From positions 1-34,507 of the forward strand of contig NZ_RJUF01000025.1 of the NCBI RefSeq assembly GCF_024343775.1: a stretch of 34,507 bases of DNA, given 5' to 3'. This DNA is from Lacihabitans soyangensis (GTDB lineage: Bacteria; Bacteroidota; Bacteroidia; Cytophagales; Spirosomataceae). The notes under the pieces were generated by a model that did no database searches, was not told the DNA's origin, and saw only the letters and a program-made list of their open reading frames with translations. Both the position numbers and the translations under genes were made by a program. Each line of letters begins with the position of its first letter. The stretch's first letter is position 1. Shown piece after piece: positions 23,842 through 32,082 of the stretch.

Positions 23842-26208
23842 ATGCACCAATTCAGATTATCCTTATGGACGATTTTAGTTTTAATATCCGCTATTCAATT
23901 CGCTTTTGCTCAGAACAATAGCAACCTAAAAGGAAAAATCATAGACGCACAAAACAAAGCTCCACTTGGATTTGCCAGTGTAAAGATATTCCAAAATCAA
24001 AAAATGATTACTGGGAATATTACGTCTGAAAACGGCGAATTCGATTTCAAAATTCCAACTGGTAAATATACCCTTGAGACCGAATTTATAGGTTATAAAA
24101 AATACACTTCTGCCGAAATCAACCTGACGGAAAGCGGCTTAGATTTAGGTGAGATTGGTATCAGTCAGTCAGACAAATCACTTGATGCCCTGGTTGTGCA
24201 GGGAGAAAAAAGTTCAATGGAGTTGGCTTTAGACAAAAGAGTTTTTAACGTGGGCAAAGACTTGGCCAATGCCGGAGGCTCAGCACAAGATATTCTGATA
24301 AATATTCCATCCGTAACCGTAGATCCTGACGGAGCCATAAAACTACGAGGAAGTAGCAATGTGAGGATACTGATAGATGGAAAACCCTCAGGTATGGTGT
24401 CATTCAAAGGAGGAGCAGGATTAAGACAACTCCAAGCCAGTATGATAGACCGAGTAGAGGTAATTACCAATCCATCAGCCAGATACGAGGCTGAAGGACA
24501 ATCTGGCATTATCAATATTATACTTAAAAAAGACTCAAGACAAGGCTTCAATGGTTCTTTTGAGCTAATAGGTGGCGTACCTGACAACTATGGATTTGCG
24601 GCAAATGTCAACTACCGTCACCGAAAAATGAACTTCTTTGTCAACTACGGTCTGGCTTACAGATGGAATCCTTACCGCGGCGATATGTACCAAGAAGTAA
24701 CCGCTGGCGACACCCTAAAAATACTTCAACAAGACAACACTGGAGATGTATCCGGACTAGACAACAACATCAGAGCTGGAATTGACTACTATTTTTCGGA
24801 GAATAGTATTCTTACCGGCTCATTCATGTATAGCAGAGCAGGCGGAATCAGGTACACCAAAAACATCTACAACGATTTCTTGAACTTCAGTAACAATCCG
24901 CTTGGATCTATAACACGTATTCAAGACGAAATTGAAAGCGAGCCGCTTTCTGAATATGTTTTGAATTACAAACGAATGTTCAAAAGAAAGGGTCAAGAAC
25001 TCATTGGTCAATTTAGGTTTTTAGATCATTTTGAAAATTCCGACCAAACTTTCACCCAAACTGCCGTATTGCCAAACGGTGGTGTGGATGCCAAAAATAC
25101 ACTTTTGCAAACTTCGGTAAATGACGAATATGAGAAACAATATCTGTTCCAGTTAGACTATGTTCAGCCATTTTCTAAAGAAGGAAAAATGGAGTTTGGA
25201 GCAAGGACTTCGCTCAGAAACATGGTGAATGATTTTGTGGTAAATGACGTAATCGACGGAAAAGATGTGCCAATAGATTGGCTTGATAATTATTTTATTT
25301 ATGATGAAGACATTTCGGCGGCATATGGAATTGTTTCAAATAAATCTAAAAAAATGAGTTATCAACTTGGCCTTAGGTCGGAGTGGACAAGCGTTACCAC
25401 CACCTTGCAGAAGACCAATGAGGTGAATCCAAGAAAGTACTTCAATCTATTCCCAAGTGCACATTTTACTTATGCACTGGATGCCGACAATTCGCTTCAG
25501 TTGAGTTACAGCCGTAGAATCCGCAGACCAGTTTATAACGACTTGAGTCCTTTTATGACCCTCTCTGATAGTCGAAACTTCTCCAGTGGAAATCCTAATC
25601 TCAATCCAGAATTTAGTGATGTCTATGAAATTGGTCATTTGAAAAACTTTGAGAAAGGTGCCATCACTACCTCCATATTTTACAGAAATTCCTTAGATTT
25701 TATATCAAATATTAGGAGTGTTGATAGCCAAGGATTTTCGACTTCATTGCCGGAGAATCTCAATTCAGAAAAATCGTATGGAGTTGATTTCACTAGCAAT
25801 TACAAGCTCGCAAAATGGTGGAAAATGGACCTGAACTTTAACCTTTTTCACGCCAATATTGACGGCTCAAACATAAACGAACAATACGTAGCTGAAACAA
25901 ACTCGTGGTTTGCGAGACAAACTTCGCGATTTACACTCAAAAATGGTTTAGATATGCAGCTGAGATTCAATTATGAAGCAGCTCAAAAAACAGCTCAAGG
26001 GAGCAGAAAAACCATTTACTTCTTCGACTACTCTCTCAAAAAAGATATCCTGAAGAAAAAAGGCTCAGTAAACTTTACGGTTCTAGATATTTTCAATACT
26101 CGTTGGATGCGTACCATCAGCGAAGGACCAGGATTTTATACCGTAAGTAACCGTCAGTTTAGGCCTAGACAAATAAATTTAACTTTGAGTTATAGATTGA
26201 AACAGTAA
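23842..26208 (+). CDS. TonB-dependent-receptor-like outer membrane beta-barrel protein
   Basis: A 788-residue outer-membrane protein. A signal peptide ends FAFA before Gln24. A carboxypeptidase-regulatory-like beta-sandwich follows (about 28-110, LKGKIIDAQNKAPLGFASVK), then a plug domain (about 120-230, with DILINIPSVTVDPDG and RVEVITNPSARYEAEGQSG). The remainder is a barrel of the outer-membrane-beta-barrel-family type common in Bacteroidota, ending in QFRPRQINLTLSYRLKQ. No SusC signature, SusD partner or TonB-box was identified, so the substrate is unknown. The TauE/SafE permease gene starts one base after the stop, so the two are co-transcribed and may act in one transport path. Confidence 0.9.
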   Translation: MHQFRLSLWTILVLISAIQFAFAQNNSNLKGKIIDAQNKAPLGFASVKIFQNQKMITGNITSENGEFDFKIPTGKYTLETEFIGYKKYTSAEINLTESGLDLGEIGISQSDKSLDALVVQGEKSSMELALDKRVFNVGKDLANAGGSAQDILINIPSVTVDPDGAIKLRGSSNVRILIDGKPSGMVSFKGGAGLRQLQASMIDRVEVITNPSARYEAEGQSGIINIILKKDSRQGFNGSFELIGGVPDNYGFAANVNYRHRKMNFFVNYGLAYRWNPYRGDMYQEVTAGDTLKILQQDNTGDVSGLDNNIRAGIDYYFSENSILTGSFMYSRAGGIRYTKNIYNDFLNFSNNPLGSITRIQDEIESEPLSEYVLNYKRMFKRKGQELIGQFRFLDHFENSDQTFTQTAVLPNGGVDAKNTLLQTSVNDEYEKQYLFQLDYVQPFSKEGKMEFGARTSLRNMVNDFVVNDVIDGKDVPIDWLDNYFIYDEDISAAYGIVSNKSKKMSYQLGLRSEWTSVTTTLQKTNEVNPRKYFNLFPSAHFTYALDADNSLQLSYSRRIRRPVYNDLSPFMTLSDSRNFSSGNPNLNPEFSDVYEIGHLKNFEKGAITTSIFYRNSLDFISNIRSVDSQGFSTSLPENLNSEKSYGVDFTSNYKLAKWWKMDLNFNLFHANIDGSNINEQYVAETNSWFARQTSRFTLKNGLDMQLRFNYEAAQKTAQGSRKTIYFFDYSLKKDILKKKGSVNFTVLDIFNTRWMRTISEGPGFYTVSNRQFRPRQINLTLSYRLKQ

Positions 26209-26209
26209 G

Positions 26210-26989
26210 ATGCAAGAATACTTCCATATTGATCTAAATATCTGGCAATTCCTAGTATTTGTAGTGGTAGGCACACTTACAGGCATCATCAATACGATAG
26301 CTGGTAGCGGCTCGCTCATTACTTTGCCAGTTTTTATATTCATGTGTGACTTATCTCCATCTATCGCAAACGCCAGTAATCGGATAGGTGTTTTTTTGCA
26401 AAGTGTGGTGGCGACAGGAAAGTATGCTCAATCAAAGCCAGAAGTATTTCGCGGATCACTTTGGTTAATTATCCCGTCGGTTTTAGGAGCCATTTTGGGT
26501 TCAAAAATAGCAGTGGATATAGACGAAAAAATGATGAACTATACCATTGGTGGCCTAATGGTTTTTATGCTCATTGTTTTATTGTTTAAGCCTGAAAGAT
26601 GGCTTATAGAAGACAAGCTCACAAAAGCCCAGAATAAAAACATTGGCACATTCGTAACTTTCTTTCTGATAGGCATTTATGGCGGGTTTCTCCAAGCGGG
26701 AGTTGGGTTCTTCCTATTAGCTGGGCTGGTATTGATCTCTAAATACAGCTTAACCCAAAGCAATGGCCTTAAACTAGCCTTGGTGCTGGCTTTTACTGCT
26801 CCTGCACTTGCATTGTTTATGTATTACGGCAAGGTTCACTACGGATACGGCCTGCTTATGGGCATATTTCAAGCAGTTGGAGCTTGGATAGGCGTAAAAT
26901 ACATCGTGAAAATCCCCAACGCCAATCTTTGGATATACAGACTATTGATTGTAATCGTGGCTGCTTCGGCCATTAAGTTTTTTATATAA
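26210..26989 (+). CDS. TauE/SafE-family membrane permease
   Basis: A 259-residue inner-membrane protein of the TauE/SafE (sulfite/organosulfur exporter) family, with about eight hydrophobic segments. The family repeat starts GTLTGIINTIAGSGSLITLP and is followed by the conserved NASNRIGVF; a second half-repeat begins GIYGGFLQAGVGFFLL. Some relatives are linked to sulfite, taurine or sulfoacetate metabolism, but transport direction and substrate vary. It lies one base after the outer-membrane receptor and converges with the sialate esterase gene. No sulfur-metabolism gene is nearby, so a sulfur role is not supported by context. Confidence 0.9.
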   Translation: MQEYFHIDLNIWQFLVFVVVGTLTGIINTIAGSGSLITLPVFIFMCDLSPSIANASNRIGVFLQSVVATGKYAQSKPEVFRGSLWLIIPSVLGAILGSKIAVDIDEKMMNYTIGGLMVFMLIVLLFKPERWLIEDKLTKAQNKNIGTFVTFFLIGIYGGFLQAGVGFFLLAGLVLISKYSLTQSNGLKLALVLAFTAPALALFMYYGKVHYGYGLLMGIFQAVGAWIGVKYIVKIPNANLWIYRLLIVIVAASAIKFFI

Positions 26990-26997
26990 ACTAAAAC

Positions 26998-28386
26998 TTA
27001 GTAATTCTTAAATTGCCACCAATTATCCGTGATAAATGCCGATGCAGGCAGCCCTTGATTATTTTTTAGACTGGCCTCTGCTGTATTGTTCCATTCAAAT
27101 CTTGCGAAAACAGGGTAAGATATTTTAGAATTAGTAAGGACAATGGTGTTACTTTTTATCCTGACACTTGCCTTTCTGAATTCTCCAGAAGTATCCGCTA
27201 TTTCGAAGTTGTTCATGCAATTTTTATCGCATTTCAACTCCTGTGTGTCAAAAAACAAGGTAATTTGTCCTTTTTTAGATTCATAAAGTAGAAGCTTGGG
27301 TCCAGAAATTTCACCTTTATAAGCACTGTAAAGATTTTTCAAAGCCGCGTTACCCAAACGAATTCCGACATCTTTTTTGTTTCTAGGATGAATATCATCA
27401 ATATTTCCAATGTCCGATATGGTTACCATCGCCGTTGTGGATGTATTTTCGGCCATTCTTTGTGCATTTCTCAAAACCACCCCCTCCTCAGGATTGCCAT
27501 ATTTATATGGGGCAATTTGCACATAATAAAAAGGCAGTTCCTCGCCCCAAGCTTTTCTCCAACTGTTGATCAGCGTATTTAGTAATTTATCATAATGAGC
27601 TGCATTAGAAACATTAGACTCCCCCTGATACCACAGAAATCCTTTGATTTTCAAGCCAGCCAAAGGTGCCACCATAGCATTGTAAATAACTGCCGTTTTC
27701 ACAGGTCCCCATGGCACTTCCTTCAAACTTAAAGCATCTTTGAGCAGTACAGCATCGGCCTTAATACTCTCTTCGGGTGTCCAGGCCTCGGCTGGAGTTC
27801 CACCCCAAGAGGTGTTGATAATGCCTACAGGAACTTGGATGCTTTCATAAATATGCTTGGCAAAATAGTAGCCAATGGCACTAAAGTTTCTCATAGACTC
27901 TGGTGTGCAGATTTTCCAATCACCAGAAAGATTATTTTGAGGCGAATTGGCCGTGGAGTGATTAACTGTAAACAATCTTAATTCAGGAAAATTGGCCTTT
28001 TGAACTTCAGCTTCCGCATTTTCGATGCCCGAAGCCGCACTCCATTCCATATTGCTTTGACCTGAAACCACCCAAACTTCTCCTATGAGAATATCTTTCA
28101 GGACTATTTCATTGTAGCCACTTATTTTTATTTCATAAGGTCCTCCATAGATAGGGGTTTCTATTTCCATGGTCCATTTTCCATAAACATCAACCTTGGA
28201 TGTATATTTTTTTTGATTCCAAGAAGTTGTGATACTAATAGGCTCACTGGTTTTACCTGAACCCCAGATTTTTACGGTGGAATTCTGCTGAAGCACCATA
28301 CTTGAGCTAAAAAACGCAGGCAACGTAAGATTAGCAAAACCATAAAAAGGCAATAAAAGACTTGTAAACAGGTACTTAAAATTCAT
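26998..28386 (-). CDS. sialate O-acetylesterase (SASA/SGNH family)
   Basis: The ATG at 28386 gives 462 residues with a signal peptide (NFKYLFTSLLLPFYGFA), so the protein is exported; upstream in-frame starts at 28416 (ATG) and 28455 (TTG) would put a charged extension before it. SGNH catalytic elements are in place: the nucleophile S111 in VVSGQSNMEW, the WYQGESN block, and D330/D331 with H333 in IDDIHPRN. These enzymes remove O-acetyl groups from sialic acids, or acetyl groups from other glycans. No other sialic-acid genes are in the window. The last residues (WNNTAEASLKN, then GLPASAFITD) match the typical end of the family. Confidence 0.9.
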   Translation of the reverse strand: MNFKYLFTSLLLPFYGFANLTLPAFFSSSMVLQQNSTVKIWGSGKTSEPISITTSWNQKKYTSKVDVYGKWTMEIETPIYGGPYEIKISGYNEIVLKDILIGEVWVVSGQSNMEWSAASGIENAEAEVQKANFPELRLFTVNHSTANSPQNNLSGDWKICTPESMRNFSAIGYYFAKHIYESIQVPVGIINTSWGGTPAEAWTPEESIKADAVLLKDALSLKEVPWGPVKTAVIYNAMVAPLAGLKIKGFLWYQGESNVSNAAHYDKLLNTLINSWRKAWGEELPFYYVQIAPYKYGNPEEGVVLRNAQRMAENTSTTAMVTISDIGNIDDIHPRNKKDVGIRLGNAALKNLYSAYKGEISGPKLLLYESKKGQITLFFDTQELKCDKNCMNNFEIADTSGEFRKASVRIKSNTIVLTNSKISYPVFARFEWNNTAEASLKNNQGLPASAFITDNWWQFKNY

Positions 28387-28480
28387 GTGCAGCGTAAAGA
28401 AACGTTTTTGGTTCATAATGGAGTCTAAATATTCAAAAAAAAGAAATGTATTCAATAAAGATTTATTTGACCTTGTTAGT

Positions 28481-28488
28481 CAAAAATA
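28481..28488 (-). promoter_or_regulatory. -7 promoter box of the sialate esterase gene
   Basis: On the minus strand 28488-28481 reads TATTTTTG, a perfect TAnnTTTG. Transcription would begin near 28474, giving a leader of about 90 nt to the ATG at 28386 or about 60 nt to that at 28416. No convincing -33 element. Confidence 0.35.
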
Positions 28489-28627
28489 ACATAAAAAGCT
28501 CAATTCATAAAACTCGAATTACATGATGAGTTGAAATGGCATTTAAAACTTTAAGTAAAAAAACAAGTTTAACAGTAATCCTAGAAAACAGGAGTATCGT
28601 AAATATAAGATTAGAAAATTTAAACCT

Positions 28628-29401
28628 ATGAATCAAATAAATGCAATTCAAACCGAATTGATAGAATTAAGGGAGAAACTACGTAATCACCCATTGTATT
28701 CCAATCTAAAAACCTTAGAGGACCTGCAAATTTTTATGCAAAATCATGTCTTTGCTGTTTGGGATTTTATGTCATTGTTAAAATCTTTACAAGCAAGCTT
28801 AACCTGCACAAAAGTTCCATGGATTCCTCCGCGTAACCCGGTGTTGAGTAGGTTTATAAATGAAATTGTATGGGGAGAAGAGAGCGACGTTAACGAAAAA
28901 GGCGAACCAAAGAGTCATTTCGAGATGTATCGCGAAGCCATGCTGGAAATAGGTGCGGATGTGTCAATAATTACGGATTTTGTGTTTGATATAAAGGAAG
29001 TAAACGCTGTTTCGTTGAGCATAGAACGCCTGAAATGCATTCCTGAAGTAAAAGAATTCCTAAACTACACTTTTGAAGTAATTCGAAGCAAAAAAGACCA
29101 CAAAATAGCTTCGGCTTTCACTTTCGGCAGAGAGGATTTGATTCCTGATATGTTCTATGAAATTCTGAGTAAATCAGAAACAGATGAAAAGAAATTTGAC
29201 AAATTGAAGTACTATTTAGACCGACACATAGAGGTTGATTCGGGTGACCATGGACCATTATCACTTAAAATGATTGAAGAATTATGTGATAATGATGCAA
29301 AGAAATGGCTGGAAGTTAAAGAAGTGGCCAAAAAGTCTCTAGAAAAAAGAATATTACTTTGGGATGGCATTCTTGAAGAAATTCAGCGGAACAAAATTTA
29401 A
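28628..29401 (+). CDS. DUF3050 protein, heme-oxygenase-like fold (possible metalloenzyme)
   Basis: A 257-residue, mostly helical cytosolic protein of the DUF3050 family. Conserved blocks are NHPLYSN at the start, EDLQIFMQNHVFAVWDFMSL (about 31-50), a PRNPVLSRFINEIVWGEESD stretch and DRHIEVDSGDHGPLS (about 199-213). E31, H40, H200, D204 and H208 sit on helices in positions that could bind one or two metal ions, as in heme-oxygenase-like diiron oxidases. The metal role is an inference from spacing. No experimental function for DUF3050 is known to me. The gene stands between the esterase and the iron receptors with its own upstream region, and no terminator was identified after it. Confidence 0.87.
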   Translation: MNQINAIQTELIELREKLRNHPLYSNLKTLEDLQIFMQNHVFAVWDFMSLLKSLQASLTCTKVPWIPPRNPVLSRFINEIVWGEESDVNEKGEPKSHFEMYREAMLEIGADVSIITDFVFDIKEVNAVSLSIERLKCIPEVKEFLNYTFEVIRSKKDHKIASAFTFGREDLIPDMFYEILSKSETDEKKFDKLKYYLDRHIEVDSGDHGPLSLKMIEELCDNDAKKWLEVKEVAKKSLEKRILLWDGILEEIQRNKI

Positions 29402-29471
29402 ATCTCTTTTAGAAGTTTAATCAATTTGCAAAGTACTTTTAAAATAGGGTATACTTTACTCAGAAAACATC

Positions 29472-29492
29472 TATTTAAAATTATTCTAAATA
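29472..29492. promoter_or_regulatory. palindromic operator 1, Fur/Irr-like (inferred)
   Basis: A 21-bp near-perfect palindrome with core TTTAAAATTATTCTAAA, centred on 29482. Apart from the centre base, only one pair of positions breaks the symmetry. The core is one base away from TTTAGAAT-N-ATTCTAAA. It lies just upstream of the -33 element of the FecA-like gene. The form resembles binding sites of Fur-superfamily iron regulators. Confidence 0.55.
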
Positions 29493-29505
29493 AAAATAGA
29501 ATTTA

Positions 29506-29522
29506 TTTGGAATGATTCTAAT
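29506..29522. promoter_or_regulatory. palindromic operator 2 overlapping the promoter
   Basis: TTTGGAATGATTCTAAT, centred on 29514, differs from TTTAGAAT-N-ATTCTAAA at two positions. Its first four bases are the -33 TTTG, so a bound protein would block RNA polymerase. The centre is 32 bp (about three helical turns) from that of operator 1. Confidence 0.55.
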
Positions 29523-29537
29523 CTAACTTTACTTTTG
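29506..29537 (+). promoter_or_regulatory. promoter of the FecA-like receptor gene
   Basis: TTTG at 29506-29509, a 20-nt spacer, then TACTTTTG at 29530-29537: a full match to the Bacteroidota -33/-7 consensus and the best promoter in the window. Transcription would start near 29543. Confidence 0.72.
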
Positions 29538-29542
29538 TCACG

Positions 29543-29565
29543 TTATTTATAATGAGTCTAAACAA
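29543..29565. promoter_or_regulatory. palindromic operator 3 at the transcription start
   Basis: An imperfect 11-1-11 palindrome centred on 29554 with core TTTATAATGAGTCTAAA, matching 14 of 16 fixed positions of the core seen in operators 1 and 2. It covers the predicted transcription start and an in-frame ATG (29552), so that ATG may belong to the operator rather than be a start codon. Confidence 0.4.
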
Positions 29566-29581
29566 AAATAAAGATAATATA

Positions 29582-32008
29582 ATGTTTTCAAGGATTTTTA
29601 CAATTGTACTGTTAATGAGTCTTCACTTTGTGGGTTTTTCACAAAAATCGACCCTCATTGGCAAGGTTACGGACAATTCAAAACAAGAGCTATTTGGTGC
29701 AAATGTTTTGCTGAAAGGAACGGTAAGAGGAGTTCAGACTAACACTAACGGTGAGTTTATCATCAAAGGCCTTAGTGCAGGTGATTATACTGTGATGGTT
29801 TCAATTATTGGTCTGAAAACTAAGGAAATCAATGTTAATTTATTGGAGAATGAAACAAAAACCATAGATTTTCAACTAGACGACGAGACCTACACCCTGA
29901 AGGATGTTCAAATAGTTGCCAGCAGAGGAGTCAGAGGAAATGAGCATTTGGCAGAAGTGGATGGTTACTCGATAAATGCAACCAAAAAGAATGAGGTAAT
30001 CAAACTAGACAACATCAATGCCAACTTGGCGATGAACAACAGTCGCCAGATATTCAGCCGTACGCCAGGCATCACGGTTTGGGAAAATGATGGTTCTGGA
30101 ATTCAACTGGGTGTGGCCTCGAGAGGCTTAAGTCCAAATCGTTCCTGGGAGTTTAATGTACGAATGAACGGATATGATATCACTCCTGACCCAATGGGTT
30201 ATCCTGAGGCTTATTACACCCCGCCGATGGAAGTCGTTGATCGCATAGAAATTGTTCGTGGAGCCTCATCTTTACAATATGGTCCACAGTTCGGCGGTCT
30301 GATGAATTTTGTACTTCGTAAACCAGACATTTCTACAAGAGTAACAGTGGAGTCACAAAATACAGTTGGAAGCAATGGCCTCTTTAGCACCTTTAACTAC
30401 ATAGGAGGTACCGAAGGCAGGTTGAGCTACACTGCCTATTACCAAAAACGTTTTGGTAATGGTTGGAGAGAAAATAGCTACTACAACACTGATCACGCTC
30501 ATGCCGAATTGAGCTATGCAATCACTAACAAATTTAAGCTTGGAGCTGAGGTAACTTACATGACCTATGAAAGTCAACAAGCTGGAGGTTTGACGGATGC
30601 TCAGTTTGCCGCAAATGCACGCCAAAGTGTGCGTAGCAGAAACTGGTTTAGCACGCCTTGGTTAGTTCCTTCGCTTTCAGCCGAATATATTTTCAGTGAA
30701 AAGACCAAAGTAAGCTGGAAGACTTTCGGAGTTATTGCAGAAAGAAGCAGTGTGGGCAATGTTTCGGCCATAACCAATGTGGATATTCTGACCTCCAACC
30801 GCCAAGTGGACAGAGACTATTATAACAATTTCGGATCAGAACTCAGATTTATCACCGACTACAAATTTCTGGGAAATACCAATACCGTTGCCAGCGGCCT
30901 ACGTTATTACAATGGCAATATTGACCGTCAACAACAAGGAAAAGGCTCAACCTCAAAAGAAATAGATTTTAGTGTGGAAGGACAATATCCACGTGACTTG
31001 GCCTTCAACAACATCAATAAGGCCGCTTTTGTAGAAAATATTTTCAGATTCTCGAAGAAATTTTTGATAACCGCAGGTGCGAGAGTGGAAAGCATTAGCT
31101 CTACCATGGAAGGTAGATTAAGTTTAACCAACGGACAGCCGAACAACCTTACACCTGCCACTCGTGAAAGAAACTTCCTATTGTTCGGAGGAGGAGCGGA
31201 GTATCATATTACTCCTCAATCAGAGTTTTACAGCAATATCTCTCAGGCCTATCGCCCGGTTTTGATATCAGACCTTACTCCTCCGGCCACTACAGATGTC
31301 ATTGACGAAAACCTTCAAGATGCCCGTGGTTATAACTTTGACTTCGGTTATCGTGGTAAAGTAGCCAACTATTTAAACTTCGATGTAGATTATTTCTTTG
31401 TAAACTACAACAACCGCATTGGTACTATCACCCAAACCAATGCCGCCAATCAACGTTATCAATTCCGCACCAATTTGGGTCGTTCGGTAAGTCAAGGTTT
31501 TGAAGGTTACGTAGAATTTGACCCTATATCTGCGTTCTTCAAAAAATCTAAAATTGGTTATGTAAGTATGTTTGCCTCAGTGGCTTTCATAGATGCCACC
31601 TACAGAAATTTCAAGACTACCTCGATAGTGAATGGTCAAATAGTTGAAGGCAATTTATCCGGTAAAAGTGTTGAAAATGCTCCTAGGAAAATCAATCGTT
31701 TCGGAGTTACTTATAACAAAAAAGGTTTCTCGATTACTTGGCAAATGAGCGATATTGGTAAAGCTTATGCCGACGCGTCAAATACAGAAACTGCAAATGC
31801 CGCGGCTACCACTGGCGTGATTCCTGCATATACTGTACAAGATCTTTCTGCAAGTTTCAAATTCTTAAAACATTACAATCTAAAAACAGGAATTAACAAC
31901 CTTACGGATGAACGCTACTTCACTCGTCGTGCCGGTGGATATCCTGGCCCAGGAATTTTACCAGCCGATGGCCGTACGTTCTATTTGTCAGCCGGTATAA
32001 AATTTTAA
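29582..32008 (+). CDS. FecA-like TonB-dependent receptor
   Basis: Outer-membrane receptor likely to import an iron chelate such as ferric citrate. From the ATG at 29582 it has 808 residues with a signal peptide (FSRIFTIVLLMSLHFVGFSQ); the ATG at 29552 would add ten polar residues and lies in an operator-like palindrome. A carboxypeptidase-regulatory-like domain comes first (TLIGKVTDNSKQELFGANVL), then a plug with SRTPGITVWENDGSGIQLG and the RIEIVRGASSLQYGPQFGG block typical of FecA-type receptors. A 22-strand-type barrel follows, ending in GRTFYLSAGIKF. There is no N-terminal signalling domain, so it is not expected to act through a FecR/sigma relay; control by the upstream palindromes is inferred instead. 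Confidence 0.9.
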   Translation: MFSRIFTIVLLMSLHFVGFSQKSTLIGKVTDNSKQELFGANVLLKGTVRGVQTNTNGEFIIKGLSAGDYTVMVSIIGLKTKEINVNLLENETKTIDFQLDDETYTLKDVQIVASRGVRGNEHLAEVDGYSINATKKNEVIKLDNINANLAMNNSRQIFSRTPGITVWENDGSGIQLGVASRGLSPNRSWEFNVRMNGYDITPDPMGYPEAYYTPPMEVVDRIEIVRGASSLQYGPQFGGLMNFVLRKPDISTRVTVESQNTVGSNGLFSTFNYIGGTEGRLSYTAYYQKRFGNGWRENSYYNTDHAHAELSYAITNKFKLGAEVTYMTYESQQAGGLTDAQFAANARQSVRSRNWFSTPWLVPSLSAEYIFSEKTKVSWKTFGVIAERSSVGNVSAITNVDILTSNRQVDRDYYNNFGSELRFITDYKFLGNTNTVASGLRYYNGNIDRQQQGKGSTSKEIDFSVEGQYPRDLAFNNINKAAFVENIFRFSKKFLITAGARVESISSTMEGRLSLTNGQPNNLTPATRERNFLLFGGGAEYHITPQSEFYSNISQAYRPVLISDLTPPATTDVIDENLQDARGYNFDFGYRGKVANYLNFDVDYFFVNYNNRIGTITQTNAANQRYQFRTNLGRSVSQGFEGYVEFDPISAFFKKSKIGYVSMFASVAFIDATYRNFKTTSIVNGQIVEGNLSGKSVENAPRKINRFGVTYNKKGFSITWQMSDIGKAYADASNTETANAAATTGVIPAYTVQDLSASFKFLKHYNLKTGINNLTDERYFTRRAGGYPGPGILPADGRTFYLSAGIKF

Positions 32009-32018
32009 CAACTCTCAT

Positions 32019-32046
32019 GGGAGAATTTTAAAATTCTCCCTCTTTT
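32019..32046 (+). terminator. rho-independent terminator between the two iron receptors
   Basis: A perfect 22-bp inverted repeat (GGGAGAATTTT and its complement, 32019-32040) that folds into a GGGAGAA-based stem, followed by TCTTTTTT. It begins 10 nt after the stop. The second receptor gene starts only 42 nt after the repeat, so it either has its own promoter or depends on read-through. Confidence 0.82.
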
Positions 32047-32057
32047 TTAATTCATTA

Positions 32058-32074
32058 TCTGTAATTAGTCTAAA
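32058..32074. promoter_or_regulatory. weak operator-like palindrome before the siderophore receptor gene
   Basis: TCTGTAATTAGTCTAAA keeps the right half-site of operators 1-3 (A[T/G]TCTAAA) and matches 12 of 16 fixed core positions overall. The shared AGTCTAAA(T/C)AAA and TATAATG leader is also found at the start of the FecA-like gene. Co-regulation is inferred. Confidence 0.35.
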
Positions 32075-32082
32075 TAAATATA

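Noticed and set aside
29552-29581. Upstream ATG as start of the FecA-like receptor
   Set aside because: It lies within an operator-like palindrome about 9 nt after the expected transcription start. The second ATG gives a normal signal peptide and a leader like that of the next receptor gene. Not fully excluded.
32019-32040. The 22-bp palindrome as a regulatory operator
   Set aside because: The following run of T residues and the position just after a stop codon fit an intrinsic terminator better, and it does not share the TCTAAA half-site.
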